Of a DNA stretch of 64,000 nucleotides, positions 17,926 through 28,258 are shown in pieces. The stretch lies in assembly GCF_003129465.1 (NCBI RefSeq), contig NZ_QFFF01000001.1, positions 1,163,501 through 1,227,500 of the forward strand, given 5' to 3'. The translations under genes were made by a program, and so were the position numbers. The notes beneath the pieces are model-generated. The model ran no database searches. It was not told the DNA's origin and saw only the letters and a program-made list of their open reading frames with translations. Positions within the stretch are counted from its first letter, which is position 1. The number at the start of each line of letters is the position of its first letter. This DNA is from Sphingosinicella humi. Its GTDB lineage: Bacteria; Pseudomonadota; Alphaproteobacteria; Sphingomonadales; Sphingomonadaceae.

Positions 17926-18852
17926 ATGAGCACGCTTCCCAGATCGATGAGCGGGCAGGACTGGACGATCCTGCTGTTCCTCTCCTTCCTCTGGGGCGCG
18001 TCGTTCCTGTTCATCGAGATTGCGGTGGAGACGGTGCCGCCGCTCACCTTCGTGCTGATTCGGGTCGCGATCGCGGCTGCCGCCTTGTGGCTGTATCTGC
18101 TCGCACGGGGGCAGAAGCTGCCGCTGCCGCCAGGCGCGCTTTTGGCCTTTCTGGTCATCGCCCTGCTCAACAATGTCTTGCCCTTCATCCTCTTTGCCTG
18201 GGCGCAGAAGACGATCACCGCCGGACTCGGCTCGATCCTCAACGCGATGACGCCGGTCTGGGGGGTCATCGTCGCCCATCTTTGGACCCGGGACGAAAGG
18301 ATGACCCCGGCCAAGGTGGTTGGCGTGCTGCTGGGCTTCGGCGGCGTGTCGGTGCTGATCGGAGTCGACCTGCTCGGCGAGATCGGCACGCGCGTCTGGG
18401 CGCAGCTCGCCTGCCTCGCTGCCACCCTCTGCTATGCGCTGGCCGGCGTCTACGGCCGTCGTTTCAGCACCATGGGAATTCCGCCGGCGGCGGTATCGAC
18501 CGGGCAGTTCACGGCCGCGGCCCTCATCATGCTGCCGCTGGTGCTGCTGTTCGAGCCGCTCTCGCAGACCGCCGCTCCGCCCGCTGAAGCCTGGGCCGCG
18601 ATGGTCGCGCTCGCCCTCTTCTGCACCAGCTTCGCCTACATCCTCTACTTCCGCCTGATCGCCTCGGCCGGCGCGACCAATGCGCTGCTCGTCACCTTCC
18701 TCATTCCGATCAGCGCCATTCTCCTGGGTGCGCTGTTCCTCGGTGAGATGCTGGAGCCGCGCCACTTCGCCGGCATGGCGCTGATCGGCTTAGGCCTCGC
18801 GGCCATCGATGGGCGCCTGTTGCGGCCGAGGCAGCTCAGTCCGGCAGAGTGA
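17926..18852 (+). CDS. DMT-superfamily (EamA) transporter
   Basis: 308 residues with ten predicted membrane segments in two EamA repeats, each beginning near a WG motif (FLWGASFLF) and ending with the ALLFLGE-type signature (GALFLGEMLEPRHFAGMALIGLG). Members export amino acids or metabolites; the substrate is not predictable here. A second in-frame ATG at 17947 is possible. Its 3' end overlaps the convergent VOC gene by 17 bp. Confidence 0.85.
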   Translation: MSTLPRSMSGQDWTILLFLSFLWGASFLFIEIAVETVPPLTFVLIRVAIAAAALWLYLLARGQKLPLPPGALLAFLVIALLNNVLPFILFAWAQKTITAGLGSILNAMTPVWGVIVAHLWTRDERMTPAKVVGVLLGFGGVSVLIGVDLLGEIGTRVWAQLACLAATLCYALAGVYGRRFSTMGIPPAAVSTGQFTAAALIMLPLVLLFEPLSQTAAPPAEAWAAMVALALFCTSFAYILYFRLIASAGATNALLVTFLIPISAILLGALFLGEMLEPRHFAGMALIGLGLAAIDGRLLRPRQLSPAE

Positions 18853-19264
18853 GTGCGCCGTCCTCGGCGATCGGAAAGCCGGGATTCCAGGCGATTTCCC
18901 AGGCATGGCCGTCCGGATCGGCGGCATAGGCGCCATAGCCGCCCCAGGCTTTCTCCTCCGGCCGCTTCAACACCGTCCCGCCCGCTCTCTCCATGAGCGC
19001 GACGACGGCATCGACCTCGCCCCGCTCCCGAACATTATGGGCGAGGCTGATGCCCCGAAAATCGGCCGAGGCGCGGACAGCAAGGCCGGCGTCCTCGGCC
19101 AGGTCGGGATCGGGAAAGAGCGAGAGGGCGATCGGCCCCAGCTGGAAGAAGGCCACGCCCTCGGCCGCCGTCACGGAGCGTTTCCAACCCAAGGCCTCGT
19201 AGAAGGCGATCGACCGCGCGAGATCGGCCACGCCCAGGGTGACGAGGCTGAGCCGCCGCTCCAT
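18836..19264 (-). CDS. VOC-superfamily (glyoxalase/dioxygenase fold) protein
   Basis: 142 residues, one VOC domain. It starts LSLVTLGVADLARSIAFYEALGW and ends with a YAADPDGHAWEIAWNP segment, whose Glu is the usual metal ligand. The substrate is unknown; the group contains glyoxalases, dioxygenases and antibiotic-binding proteins. The start codon shares one base with the tlpA stop (TGATG), implying translational coupling to the thioredoxin-like gene. The frame runs further upstream, but only this start gives the VOC N-terminus. Confidence 0.85.
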   Translation of the reverse strand: MERRLSLVTLGVADLARSIAFYEALGWKRSVTAAEGVAFFQLGPIALSLFPDPDLAEDAGLAVRASADFRGISLAHNVRERGEVDAVVALMERAGGTVLKRPEEKAWGGYGAYAADPDGHAWEIAWNPGFPIAEDGALTLPD

Positions 19265-19842
19265 CAGCCGGCTTCCTTGAGCAGCCCCGCGGTGCGCTCG
19301 CCGGTCCAGTCGGCGAGCCCGGTCATCCGCCAGACTTCCTTGCCCTCGGCGTCGTAGAGGATGGTGGTCGGTAGGGTGTCGACCTTCAGCTCCATCATCA
19401 GCGCCATCTCCGGATCGAGATAGGATTCGATCTTCGAGAACCGGCCCTGCTCGAAAAAGGCTTCCACCTTGTCGCGGCCGTCCAGATCCTGACTGACGGT
19501 GAGGACCTTGAGGGTCTCGTCTTGAGCGGCGAGGGCGTCGAGGGTCGGCATCTCCTGGATGCAGGGCGCGCACCATGTCGCCCAGAGATTGACCAGCAGC
19601 GGCTTGCCGCGGAAGTCGGCGAGCGTCGCCGGTTCCCCTTCCGGATCTTGGAAGGCAGCGCCCGGCGCGGGCGTGCCGGCGTGGGAGCGATCGAGACGCC
19701 CGGTAGGCTGGCTCGCGGCCGTGCGCGGGCCGGCCCATTCGCTGGGCGCGCCGCCGCCTTGCGGGGCATCCGCCTTTTGCCTATCGCAGCCGACCAGAAC
19801 GAGGCCGAGCATGAGGCCGGGGAGAAGAGCTATCAGCCGCAC
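19264..19842 (-). CDS. TlpA-like thioredoxin-fold lipoprotein
   Basis: 192 residues. Lipobox LVGC follows a hydrophobic stretch, then a linker and a TlpA/ResA-type thioredoxin domain with redox WCAPC and the cis-Pro region [10 protein letters not shown]. It probably reduces periplasmic disulfides, for example in cytochrome c maturation. GTG 19842 is preferred, with GGAG six bases upstream and a start MRLIALL typical of signal peptides. An ATG at 19860 would share bases with the divergent argH start. Coupled downstream to the VOC gene. Confidence 0.87.
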   Translation of the reverse strand: MRLIALLPGLMLGLVLVGCDRQKADAPQGGGAPSEWAGPRTAASQPTGRLDRSHAGTPAPGAAFQDPEGEPATLADFRGKPLLVNLWATWCAPCIQEMPTLDALAAQDETLKVLTVSQDLDGRDKVEAFFEQGRFSKIESYLDPEMALMMELKVDTLPTTILYDAEGKEVWRMTGLADWTGERTAGLLKEAG

Positions 19843-19858
19843 GGGAAACTCCAACAGC

Positions 19859-21235
19859 ATGTGGGGCGGCCGTTTCGCCGAAGGCCCCTCCGCATTGATG
19901 CGGGAGATAAATGCCTCGATCGGCTTCGACAAGCGCCTATGGCGCCAGGACCTCCGCGCGTCCAAGGCGCATGTCGCGATGCTGGGGGCGCAAGGCATCG
20001 TCTCCAAGGAGGACGCGGCCGCCATCAGCGACGGCCTCGATCGTATCGCCGCCGAATATGAGGCCAAGGGCGTGCCGGAGGATGCCGCCCTCGAAGACAT
20101 CCACATGCATGTCGAGCATCGCCTCGCCGAGCTTATCGGCCCGGCGGCGGGGCGGCTTCACACCGCCCGCTCTCGCAACGACCAGGTGGCGACGGACTTC
20201 CGGCTCTGGGTCCGTGACGCGCTGGACGAAGTCGATGCCGGTCTTGCCGCGCTGCAGCGCGCGCTGGTCCGCCGCGCCGAGGAGCAGGCGGAAACGGTGA
20301 TGCCCGGCTTCACCCATCTTCAGGTCGCCCAGCCGGTGACGCTCGGCCACCATCTCATGGCCTGGTACGAGATGCTGCGCCGCGACCGGTCGCGTTTCGC
20401 CGACGCGCGGGCGCGGCTCAACCAATGTCCGCTCGGCGCGGCCGCGCTCGCCGGGACGAGCTTTCCGATCGACCGGCACGCGACCGCTGCGGCGCTGGGC
20501 TTCGACCGTCCCACCGCCAACTCCCTCGACAGCGTCTCCGACCGCGACTTCGCGCTCGATTATCTGATGGCCGCCACCCAGTGCGCGCTGCACCTTTCGC
20601 GCATGGCCGAGGAATTCGTCATCTGGGCGAGCCAGCCCTACGGTTTCATTACCCTGCCCGACGCCTACTCCACCGGCTCCTCGATCATGCCCCAGAAGCG
20701 CAATCCCGACGCGGCCGAGCTGGTGCGCGGCCATTCGGGACGAATCGCCGGCGCCATGACGTCACTCGTCATGACGATGAAGGGCCTGCCGCTCGCCTAT
20801 TCGAAAGACATGCAGGACGACAAGCCGCCCGTCTTCGAGGCGCACGACCTCCTCGCCCTCTCCATCGCGGCGATGGCCGGCATGGTCGAGACGACGACCT
20901 TCAATGCCGATCGCATGCGCGCCGCCGCCGAGACCGGCCATTCGACGGCCACCGATCTCGCCGACTGGCTGGTGCGCGTCGCCGGCATCCCCTTCCGCGA
21001 GGCGCACCACGTCACCGGCCGCGTGGTCCGCCTCGCCGACGAACAGGCGGTGGCGCTCTGGGAACTGCCCCTTGAGGCCCTGCAGGCCATCGATCCCCGC
21101 ATCGACGCGTCGGTTTTCGATGTCCTCTCGCTCGACGCTTCTGTTAAAAGCCGGACGAGCCATGGCGGCACCGCTCCACAAGCGGTGCGCGAGCGGATCA
21201 GGGAGGCGAAGGCGGCGCTGGAGATGGACGAATGA
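19859..21235 (+). CDS. argH: Argininosuccinate lyase
   Basis: 458 residues. Last step of arginine synthesis, splitting argininosuccinate to arginine and fumarate. It begins [11 protein letters not shown] as in homologues. The fumarase/aspartase superfamily signature [12 protein letters not shown] carries the mobile-loop catalytic Ser, and HTARSRNDQ and MPGFTHLQ are present. It starts within the 5' region of the divergent tlpA gene (17 bp between the chosen starts). The stop overlaps the next ATG by 4 bp. Confidence 0.96.
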   Translation: MWGGRFAEGPSALMREINASIGFDKRLWRQDLRASKAHVAMLGAQGIVSKEDAAAISDGLDRIAAEYEAKGVPEDAALEDIHMHVEHRLAELIGPAAGRLHTARSRNDQVATDFRLWVRDALDEVDAGLAALQRALVRRAEEQAETVMPGFTHLQVAQPVTLGHHLMAWYEMLRRDRSRFADARARLNQCPLGAAALAGTSFPIDRHATAAALGFDRPTANSLDSVSDRDFALDYLMAATQCALHLSRMAEEFVIWASQPYGFITLPDAYSTGSSIMPQKRNPDAAELVRGHSGRIAGAMTSLVMTMKGLPLAYSKDMQDDKPPVFEAHDLLALSIAAMAGMVETTTFNADRMRAAAETGHSTATDLADWLVRVAGIPFREAHHVTGRVVRLADEQAVALWELPLEALQAIDPRIDASVFDVLSLDASVKSRTSHGGTAPQAVRERIREAKAALEMDE

Positions 21236-21468
21236 GGCTTTTGATCCTGAGCGCGGGTCTGCTCCTGCTCGCCGCCTGCGGCGATCGCCAGCCGCTCCGC
21301 CCGGCCCCCGGCGAGAGCATGCCACCGCCCCCCGCCCAGGCATCGGCGCCGCCGACCACCGAGGAACTATTGACGCCGCCACCCATTGCGCGACCCGAGC
21401 GGGTGGACGAACTCCTGCGGCGCTCCGAGGAGCGCGAGGACGATCGCTTCGACCTGCCGCCGCAATAA
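21232..21468 (+). CDS. Small LptM-like lipoprotein
   Basis: 78 residues. A lipoprotein signal (LLAAC) is followed by [12 protein letters not shown], which resembles the short CGQKGPLYLP segment of LptM/YifL, and a Pro-rich then charged tail. In many proteobacteria this small lipoprotein follows argH and precedes lysA; here galU follows instead. LptM assists disulfide maturation of the LPS translocon LptD. The assignment is by short motif and position, so it is tentative. Translation overlaps argH by 4 bp. Confidence 0.65.
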   Translation: MRLLILSAGLLLLAACGDRQPLRPAPGESMPPPPAQASAPPTTEELLTPPPIARPERVDELLRRSEEREDDRFDLPPQ

Positions 21469-21489
21469 ATTCCTTCATCGGGAGACAGA

Positions 21490-22350
21490 ATGAAACCCGT
21501 CCGCAAGGCAGTTTTCCCCGTCGCGGGCCTCGGCACCCGCTTCCTCCCCGCCACCAAGGCATTCGCCAAGGAAATGCTGCCGGTCGTCGACAAGCCGCTC
21601 ATCCAATATGCGGTCGACGAGGCGCGCGAGGCGGGGATCGAGCAGATGATCTTCGTCACCGGGCGGGGCAAAGGTGCGCTCGAGGACTATTTCGACATTG
21701 CCTACGAGCTCGAGACGACGATGCGCGAGCGCGGCAAATCGCTGGCGCCGCTGGAGCCGACGCGGCTCCCCGCCGGCGCCGTCGCCTCGGTCCGCCAGCA
21801 GGAGCCACTCGGGCTCGGCCACGCCGTGTGGTGCGCGCGGGACATCGTCGGCGACGAGCCTTTTGCCGTCCTTCTCCCCGACGACCTGATGTGGGGAAAG
21901 CCCGGCTGCCTCGCGCAGATGGTCGCGGCTTACGAAAATGTCGGCGGCAACATCATCTGCGCGATGGACGTGCCCCGCGAGAAGACGTCCAGCTACGGCA
22001 TCATCACGCCCGGCGCGGTGGACGGGGCGTTGACCGAGGTAAAAGGCCTGGTCGAGAAGCCCCGGCCCGAGGAAGCGCCCTCGACCCTCGGCGTCGTCGG
22101 CCGCTACATCCTGCAGCCCGAGGTGATGCGCATCCTCGATACGCAGGAGAAGGGCGCGGGCGGCGAAATCCAGCTGACCGACGCCATGGCGGCCTTGATC
22201 GGAGAGCAGCCCTTCCACGGCCTCACCGTCGACGCCGTCCGCTACGATTGCGGCGACAAGGCCGGCTTCATCACCGCCAACATCGCCCTCGCCCTGGAGC
22301 GCGATGATGTCGGTCCGGCCGTGCGCGCGTTCGTCGCCGATCTGAAATGA
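21490..22350 (+). CDS. galU: UTP-glucose-1-phosphate uridylyltransferase
   Basis: 286 residues. Makes UDP-glucose for surface polysaccharides. The nucleotide-binding start VFPVAGLGTRFLPATKAFAKEMLPVVDKP is intact (given here as the family N-terminus, residues 8-36), with the UTP/glucose site LPDDLMWGKPG and the EKPRPEEAPS lysine region. Preceded by GGGAGACAG as ribosome binding site. Its stop overlaps the corA start by 4 bp. Confidence 0.95.
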   Translation: MKPVRKAVFPVAGLGTRFLPATKAFAKEMLPVVDKPLIQYAVDEAREAGIEQMIFVTGRGKGALEDYFDIAYELETTMRERGKSLAPLEPTRLPAGAVASVRQQEPLGLGHAVWCARDIVGDEPFAVLLPDDLMWGKPGCLAQMVAAYENVGGNIICAMDVPREKTSSYGIITPGAVDGALTEVKGLVEKPRPEEAPSTLGVVGRYILQPEVMRILDTQEKGAGGEIQLTDAMAALIGEQPFHGLTVDAVRYDCGDKAGFITANIALALERDDVGPAVRAFVADLK

Positions 22351-23303
22351 CCTGCGTCGGCCGTCTCGTTGGCGACGGTCCACTGAGGCCTATCGGCCCG
22401 GGCGAGGCGGTCGACTATCACGGGCCCGGCTTCGTCTGGGTTCATGTCGACGGCATGGCGCCGAGTGACCTGGAAGCGCTCCGCGCCTATGACGACATGC
22501 CGCTCATCGCAGGCAACGCCCTTGTCGCCAGCGAGACGCGCCCCCGCTGCGACCGGATCGACGATGGCGCCATCGTCAATTTGCGCGGCGACGCCGCCCG
22601 GAAGGGCGAGGTCGCGGACCGGCTGGTGTCGATGCGATTCTGGCTGCGCTCCGGCCGCGTCAATTCGGTAACCCGCCGTCCGCTCGCTGCCATGGGCCCG
22701 GTGCTGCAGCTGGCGGAGGAGGGAAAGATCATCGATCCGGGCGATCTTATCGCCGCCTTCGCCAACGCCATCTCGAAGGAGCTCGACCCGCAGGTCGCGG
22801 ATCTCGGCGACAGGCTCGACGACTGCGAAACCGAACTGGAGCCGCACAACATCTATCGGCTGCGACGGGTCATTGCCGCCATCCGCTCCGAGGCGATTGC
22901 CTTCCGGCGCTTCGTCGCGCCGGATCGCGACGCGCTATCGATCCTCTCGGGCCTGGAGGTGGACTGGCTCGCCGATGAGGACCGGCTCCACATCCGCGAG
23001 GCCGCCGATCGCTTCGCGCGCATGGCCGAGGAGTTGGAGGCGGTGCGGGAGCGTGCCGCCTTGCTGCACGAGCACCTGATCGACATGCGCGCCGAACAGA
23101 TTGACGGCCGCGCGCTCCTCATCTCGATCGTCGCGCTCATCTTCCTGCCTCTGACATTCATCACCGGCCTCCTCGGCATGAACGTCCGCGGAATACCCTA
23201 TGCCGACGAGCCCTGGGCTTTCTGGGGCGTCACGGGCTTCTGCATCGCCGTGGCGCTCGCCATCGCCGGCTGGTTCGCGAGGTTGCACTGGCTGAGGCGC
23301 TAG
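22347..23303 (+). CDS. CorA/ZntB-family metal-ion transporter
   Basis: 318 residues. A cytoplasmic N-terminal domain with a long helical region leads to two C-terminal membrane helices. The channel signature GMN occurs in GLLGMNVRGIP at the end of the first helix. The family moves Mg2+ or, in ZntB members, Zn2+; the MNVRGIPY loop and short N-domain favour a ZntB-like role. ATG overlaps the galU stop (ATGA). Confidence 0.9.
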   Translation: MTCVGRLVGDGPLRPIGPGEAVDYHGPGFVWVHVDGMAPSDLEALRAYDDMPLIAGNALVASETRPRCDRIDDGAIVNLRGDAARKGEVADRLVSMRFWLRSGRVNSVTRRPLAAMGPVLQLAEEGKIIDPGDLIAAFANAISKELDPQVADLGDRLDDCETELEPHNIYRLRRVIAAIRSEAIAFRRFVAPDRDALSILSGLEVDWLADEDRLHIREAADRFARMAEELEAVRERAALLHEHLIDMRAEQIDGRALLISIVALIFLPLTFITGLLGMNVRGIPYADEPWAFWGVTGFCIAVALAIAGWFARLHWLRR

Positions 23304-23563
23304 ACTGCTTCCTGTGCGGGCGCCCGCTCGGCCGGCGGGTCGAGTGGCATCATCCCGTCCCCAAGAGCCGCGGCGGCCGCGAGACGGTGCCCATCCACCC
23401 GATCTGCCACCGCACGATCCACGCCGTCATCGACAACAAGGATCTGGAGCGGGACTACGCCACGCCCGCTGCACTCAAGGCGCATCCGGACATCGCAAAG
23501 TTCCTGGAATGGGTGCGGAACAAGCCGCCCGACTTCCACGCACCGACGCGGAGGCGCCGTTAA
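23288..23563 (+). CDS. Small HNH-like protein with no canonical start codon
   Basis: An open frame of ~90 codons encodes CFLCG, WHHPVPKSRGG, HPICHRTIH and a C-terminal KPPDFHAPT: a compact zinc-binding HNH fold of the type seen as small sphingomonad proteins. The conserved part begins at 23303, but no ATG, GTG or TTG lies in frame for at least 60 bases upstream. The best start is CTG 23288, with CGAGG five bases before it, overlapping the corA end by 16 bp. The function is unknown; nuclease activity is not established for these small forms. Confidence 0.68.
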   Translation: MAEALDCFLCGRPLGRRVEWHHPVPKSRGGRETVPIHPICHRTIHAVIDNKDLERDYATPAALKAHPDIAKFLEWVRNKPPDFHAPTRRRR

Positions 23564-23591
23564 TTACGCTGCGAGATTCCGCAGGGGCGGA

Positions 23592-24158
23592 TCACGCCTC
23601 CAGCTCGATGTCCCAATAGAGATAGTCCCGCCAGCTATCGTGCAGATAGTTGGGCGGGAAGCTGCGGCCATGATCCTGGAGCTGCCAGCTGGTCGGCCGG
23701 ATCGGGCGGCGGTTGAGGTTCATATGCGCCTCGGCCGGCGTGCGCCCGCCCTTCCTGAGATTGCAGGGCGCGCAGGCGGCGACGACATTCTCCCAGGTCG
23801 TCCGCCCGCCCTGGGCGCGCGGGATGACATGGTCGAAGGTGAGCTCCCTCGGATCCCCGCAATATTGGCAGACGAAGCGGTCGCGCAGGAACAGGTTGAA
23901 ACGGGTGAAGGCCGGATGCTCGGACGGCTTCACATATTGGCGGAGCGCTATAACGCTCGGGATCTGCATCGTCCGGGTCGGGCTGTGCACCTCGCGCGCA
24001 TAGCTGGCGACGATGTCGACCCGTTCCAAAAAGACCGCCTTGACGGCGGTCTGCCAGGGCCACAGGCTCAAAGGGTAGTAGCTGAGCGGGGTATAGTCCG
24101 CGTTCAGCACCAGCGCGGGGCAACTGTCCGGATGCCGAAGGAGATCGGGGTGATACAT
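23592..24158 (-). CDS. HNH endonuclease family protein
   Basis: 188 residues. The N-terminal domain begins HPDSCPALVLNADYTPLSYYP. The HNH core follows: CQYCG, LTFDHVIPRAQGG, NVVAACAPCNLRKG, with two CxxC zinc pairs. The C-terminus is HDSWRDYLYWDIELEA. This conserved alphaproteobacterial protein has an unknown target. ATG 24158 matches homologues; a GTG at 24224 is also in frame. It is convergent with the small HNH-like gene, so two HNH proteins sit tail to tail. Confidence 0.87.
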   Translation of the reverse strand: MYHPDLLRHPDSCPALVLNADYTPLSYYPLSLWPWQTAVKAVFLERVDIVASYAREVHSPTRTMQIPSVIALRQYVKPSEHPAFTRFNLFLRDRFVCQYCGDPRELTFDHVIPRAQGGRTTWENVVAACAPCNLRKGGRTPAEAHMNLNRRPIRPTSWQLQDHGRSFPPNYLHDSWRDYLYWDIELEA

Positions 24159-24344
24159 GGACCGGCGCAGGCTCCCGTTTCGTGGGAAGAATTCCCCGAA
24201 ACCGCCGCCCCGACCCTGTCGCACTCAACGCCGGAGAGTGGGGCTCGCGGAGCCTTCTTCTCCTGGTTCGGTCACGCTCTTGGCTGCGTTGCGTGACGGC
24301 GTCATGACAACATCAGTCGAGACTCGCGGTCAAGAGCCGATTTC

Positions 24345-25214
24345 ATGAAAAATATCGTCACTCGGTTCGCTCCCTCGCCTACCGGGCGCCTGCACCTCGG
24401 CCATGCCTTTTCGGCGCTGCTCGCCCATGATTATGCCCGGCAGCACGACGGAACCTTCCTGCTCCGGATCGAGGACATCGATCTGGGGCGCAAGCGACCC
24501 GAATTCGTCGACGGCATCATCGAGGACCTAATCTGGCTCGGCCTCGAGCCCGACGGCGAGATCGTCTATCAGTCCGAGCGCTTCCCCCTCTATCGGGACG
24601 CGCTCAGCCGGCTGAAGGATCGGGGGCTTGCCTATCCCTGCTTCTGCACCCGGTCCGACATCGCCCAGGAGATTGCCGCAAGCGCCGAAGCGCCGCACGG
24701 CCCCGACGGCCCCCTCTATCCCGGCACCTGCCGAACCCTGGCGCCCGATCAGGCTGCGCGGCGTCTGGAGGCGGAGCCTCACGCCTGGCGGCTCGACGTG
24801 GCCCGGGCCGCGGCGATGGCCGGTTCGCTCTACTGGGAGGATGATCATACCGAAGTGCAGGCAGAGCCGGAGCGGTTCGGCGACGTCGTCCTCGCCCGCA
24901 AGGACGCGCCGACCAGCTATCATCTCGCCGTCACGGTGGATGATGCCGACCAGGGCGTCACCGACGTGGTACGCGGCCGCGACCTCTTCGCCGCCACCGA
25001 CATCCATCGCCTGCTGCAGGCGCTGCTGGAGCTGCCTACGCCGCGCTATCGCCACCATCCCCTGCTGACGGACGCGTCAGGTCAGCGCCTGGCAAAAAGG
25101 CACGGCGCACGCACCTTGGCGGACCTTCGCGCATCGGGGGCCGACCCGGCCGAGCTGGTCGCCAATCTGCGCGCCGGCACATTGCCGGCTGGATATTCCG
25201 CCGCCGAAGCGTAG
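24345..25214 (+). CDS. gluQ: Glutamyl-Q tRNA(Asp) synthetase
   Basis: 289 residues. A truncated glutamyl-tRNA synthetase lacking the anticodon domain, which attaches glutamate to queuosine in tRNA-Asp. HIGH-type motif GRLHLGH and FAPSPTG are at the N-terminus; the zinc site is CFC plus the Cys in YPGTC; the KMSKS-like motif is QRLAKRHG. The C-terminus ends soon after, as expected. It heads a run with the HIG1-like gene and the adenosyltransferase. Confidence 0.93.
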   Translation: MKNIVTRFAPSPTGRLHLGHAFSALLAHDYARQHDGTFLLRIEDIDLGRKRPEFVDGIIEDLIWLGLEPDGEIVYQSERFPLYRDALSRLKDRGLAYPCFCTRSDIAQEIAASAEAPHGPDGPLYPGTCRTLAPDQAARRLEAEPHAWRLDVARAAAMAGSLYWEDDHTEVQAEPERFGDVVLARKDAPTSYHLAVTVDDADQGVTDVVRGRDLFAATDIHRLLQALLELPTPRYRHHPLLTDASGQRLAKRHGARTLADLRASGADPAELVANLRAGTLPAGYSAAEA

Positions 25215-25223
25215 AGAGGCCCC

Positions 25224-25430
25224 ATGCAGACCCTTCTCATCATCCTCATCGTGCTCGCGGCCGGCGCGACCCTGTTCGTGCTCGTCAAGGGCGTCATCGG
25301 CATGGCCCAGGGCAGGGACATCACCGGTCAGCGCAGCCAGGAGCTGATGCGCAAGCGCGTCATGTTCCAGGCCCTGGCGATCATCCTCGTCATCCTGCTG
25401 CTGGTCTTCGCCGGCACCGGCGGGAAATAG
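25224..25430 (+). CDS. HIG1-like small twin-transmembrane protein
   Basis: 68 residues with two membrane helices joined by a polar loop (AQGRDITGQRSQELMRKR). The loop's basic RKRVMFQALA pattern resembles the HIG1 motif of respiratory-complex assembly factors. Such twin-TM proteins are common in sphingomonads next to the PduO adenosyltransferase. The role is inferred only from that resemblance. It ends 4 bp before the next reading frame. Confidence 0.75.
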   Translation: MQTLLIILIVLAAGATLFVLVKGVIGMAQGRDITGQRSQELMRKRVMFQALAIILVILLLVFAGTGGK

Positions 25431-25434
25431 CGCG

Positions 25435-26010
25435 CTGGTCAAGCTCAACAAGATCTACACCCGCACCGGCGATGCCGGCGAGGCGGGTCTTGTCGACGGC
25501 TCGCGCGTGTCCAAGGCCGATCCGCGCATGGGTGCGATCGGCGAGGTCGACGAGGCCAATTGCGTGATCGGCGTGGCCCTGCTGCACCTGGCCGATGAAC
25601 GTCATCGCGCGATGCTGTCGAACATCCAGAACGAGCTGTTCGATCTCGGTGCCGATCTTGCCACCCCGGGCAAGGATTTCGCCCCTACCGAGATGACGCT
25701 CCGCATCGTCCAGGACCAGATCGACCGGCTGGAGCGCGAGATCGACGCGATGAATGGCGAGCTGGAACCGCTCCGCAGCTTCATCCTGCCCGGCGGCGGC
25801 GCGGGCGCGGCGCATCTCCATCTCGCCCGCGGCGTCGTCCGCCGTGCCGAGAGAGCGGCGGTCGCGGCGGCGGCTGCCGTGCCGCTCAATCCTCTGGCGC
25901 TCGCCTATATCAACCGCCTCTCGGACCATCTGTTCGTGCTGGCCCGGCTGGTCGCGAAGGCGGAGGGTGGCGACGTCCTGTGGAAACCCGGAGCCACTCG
26001 GCAATTATAG
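25435..26010 (+). CDS. PduO-type corrinoid adenosyltransferase, CTG start
   Basis: 191 residues if started at CTG. Transfers adenosyl from ATP to cob(I)alamin. The ATP-binding N-terminus VKLNKIYTRTGDAG and core VDEANCVIG, FILPGGG and RGVVRRAER are intact. No ATG, GTG or TTG precedes VKLNKIYTRTG. The first such codon in frame is GTG 25507, which would delete this essential segment. CTG 25435 sits five bases after the upstream stop with GGGAAA before it and would give the family N-terminus MVKLNKIY. Confidence 0.85.
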   Translation: MVKLNKIYTRTGDAGEAGLVDGSRVSKADPRMGAIGEVDEANCVIGVALLHLADERHRAMLSNIQNELFDLGADLATPGKDFAPTEMTLRIVQDQIDRLEREIDAMNGELEPLRSFILPGGGAGAAHLHLARGVVRRAERAAVAAAAAVPLNPLALAYINRLSDHLFVLARLVAKAEGGDVLWKPGATRQL

Positions 26011-26066
26011 CCTCTGTGCGTTTCGCGGCGCGGGCAGTTCCTGTAAATGAGATCGCGGAGGACAGG

Positions 26067-27313
<1,247 letters not shown>

Positions 27314-27314
<1 letters not shown>

Positions 27315-28258
27315 TGAGCGCCGATCCCGCCTTCCGCGCCGACGTCCTCGCCGGCCTCGCCGCAGCCATCCCGGCGATCCCCGCCCGCTGGCTCTACGAC
27401 CGGCGCGGGTCCGAGCTGTTCGAGAGGATCACCAAGCTTCCCGAATATTACCCCACCCGCATCGAACGGTCTCTGATCGAGCGTCATTGCCGCCAAGTCG
27501 CTCGAATCGCGGGCCAGGGCGATGCGGTGGTCGAGTTCGGCTCCGGCTCCTCGACCAAGACGCCGATCCTGCTGGAGGCGGTCGACCCTGCCGCCTATGT
27601 TCCCATCGACATATCGGGAGCCTTCCTCCGCGATTCCGCCGCCGCGCTGCAGCAGCGTTTCCCGGCCCTTCCCATCTATCCTGTGGAAGGCGACTTCATG
27701 AAACCGATCGCGCTTCCCGCCGAGATCGCCGGGATGGACAAGCTTGGCTTCTTCCCCGGCTCGACGATCGGCAACATGGTGCCCCGCACCGCCGTGGACC
27801 TGCTGCGGGTGATGAAGGAGACGCTCGGCGCGGGCGCCTATCTCCTCATCGGCATGGATCGCCTGAAGGACGTCGACGTCCTCATCCGCGCCTATGACGA
27901 TGCGGCGGGCGTCACGGCCGAGTTCAATCTGAACCTCCTCCACCGCATCAACGCGGAGCTGAACGGCACCGTCCCCGTCGACGCCTTTCGCCACCGCGCA
28001 ATCTGGAACGACCGGGCCGCCCGCATCGAAATGCATCTGGAGGCGGTACGCGACGTGGAGTTCACGGTCGACGGCCAGCCCTTCGCCTTCAGGGCCGGCG
28101 ACACCATCCACACCGAGAACAGCCACAAATACGGCCTGCGCGACTCCCGCCTCCTCCTACGCGCCGCCGGCTGGGGCGTGGTGGAGGAATGGACCGACGA
28201 AGCCGACCAGTTCGCCCTTATCCTGGCCGTCGCCGAAGCGCCGAGGTTCGCGCCTTAG
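27314..28258 (+). CDS. egtD: L-histidine N-alpha-methyltransferase
   Basis: 314 residues. Uses three S-adenosylmethionine to make hercynine, the EgtB substrate. Family features are WLYDRRGSELFERITKLPEYY, the SAM site VEFGSGSSTKT and FFPGSTIGN, and the C-terminal IHTENSHKYG. The start overlaps the egtB stop. The last four bases overlap the convergent amidohydrolase gene. Confidence 0.94.
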
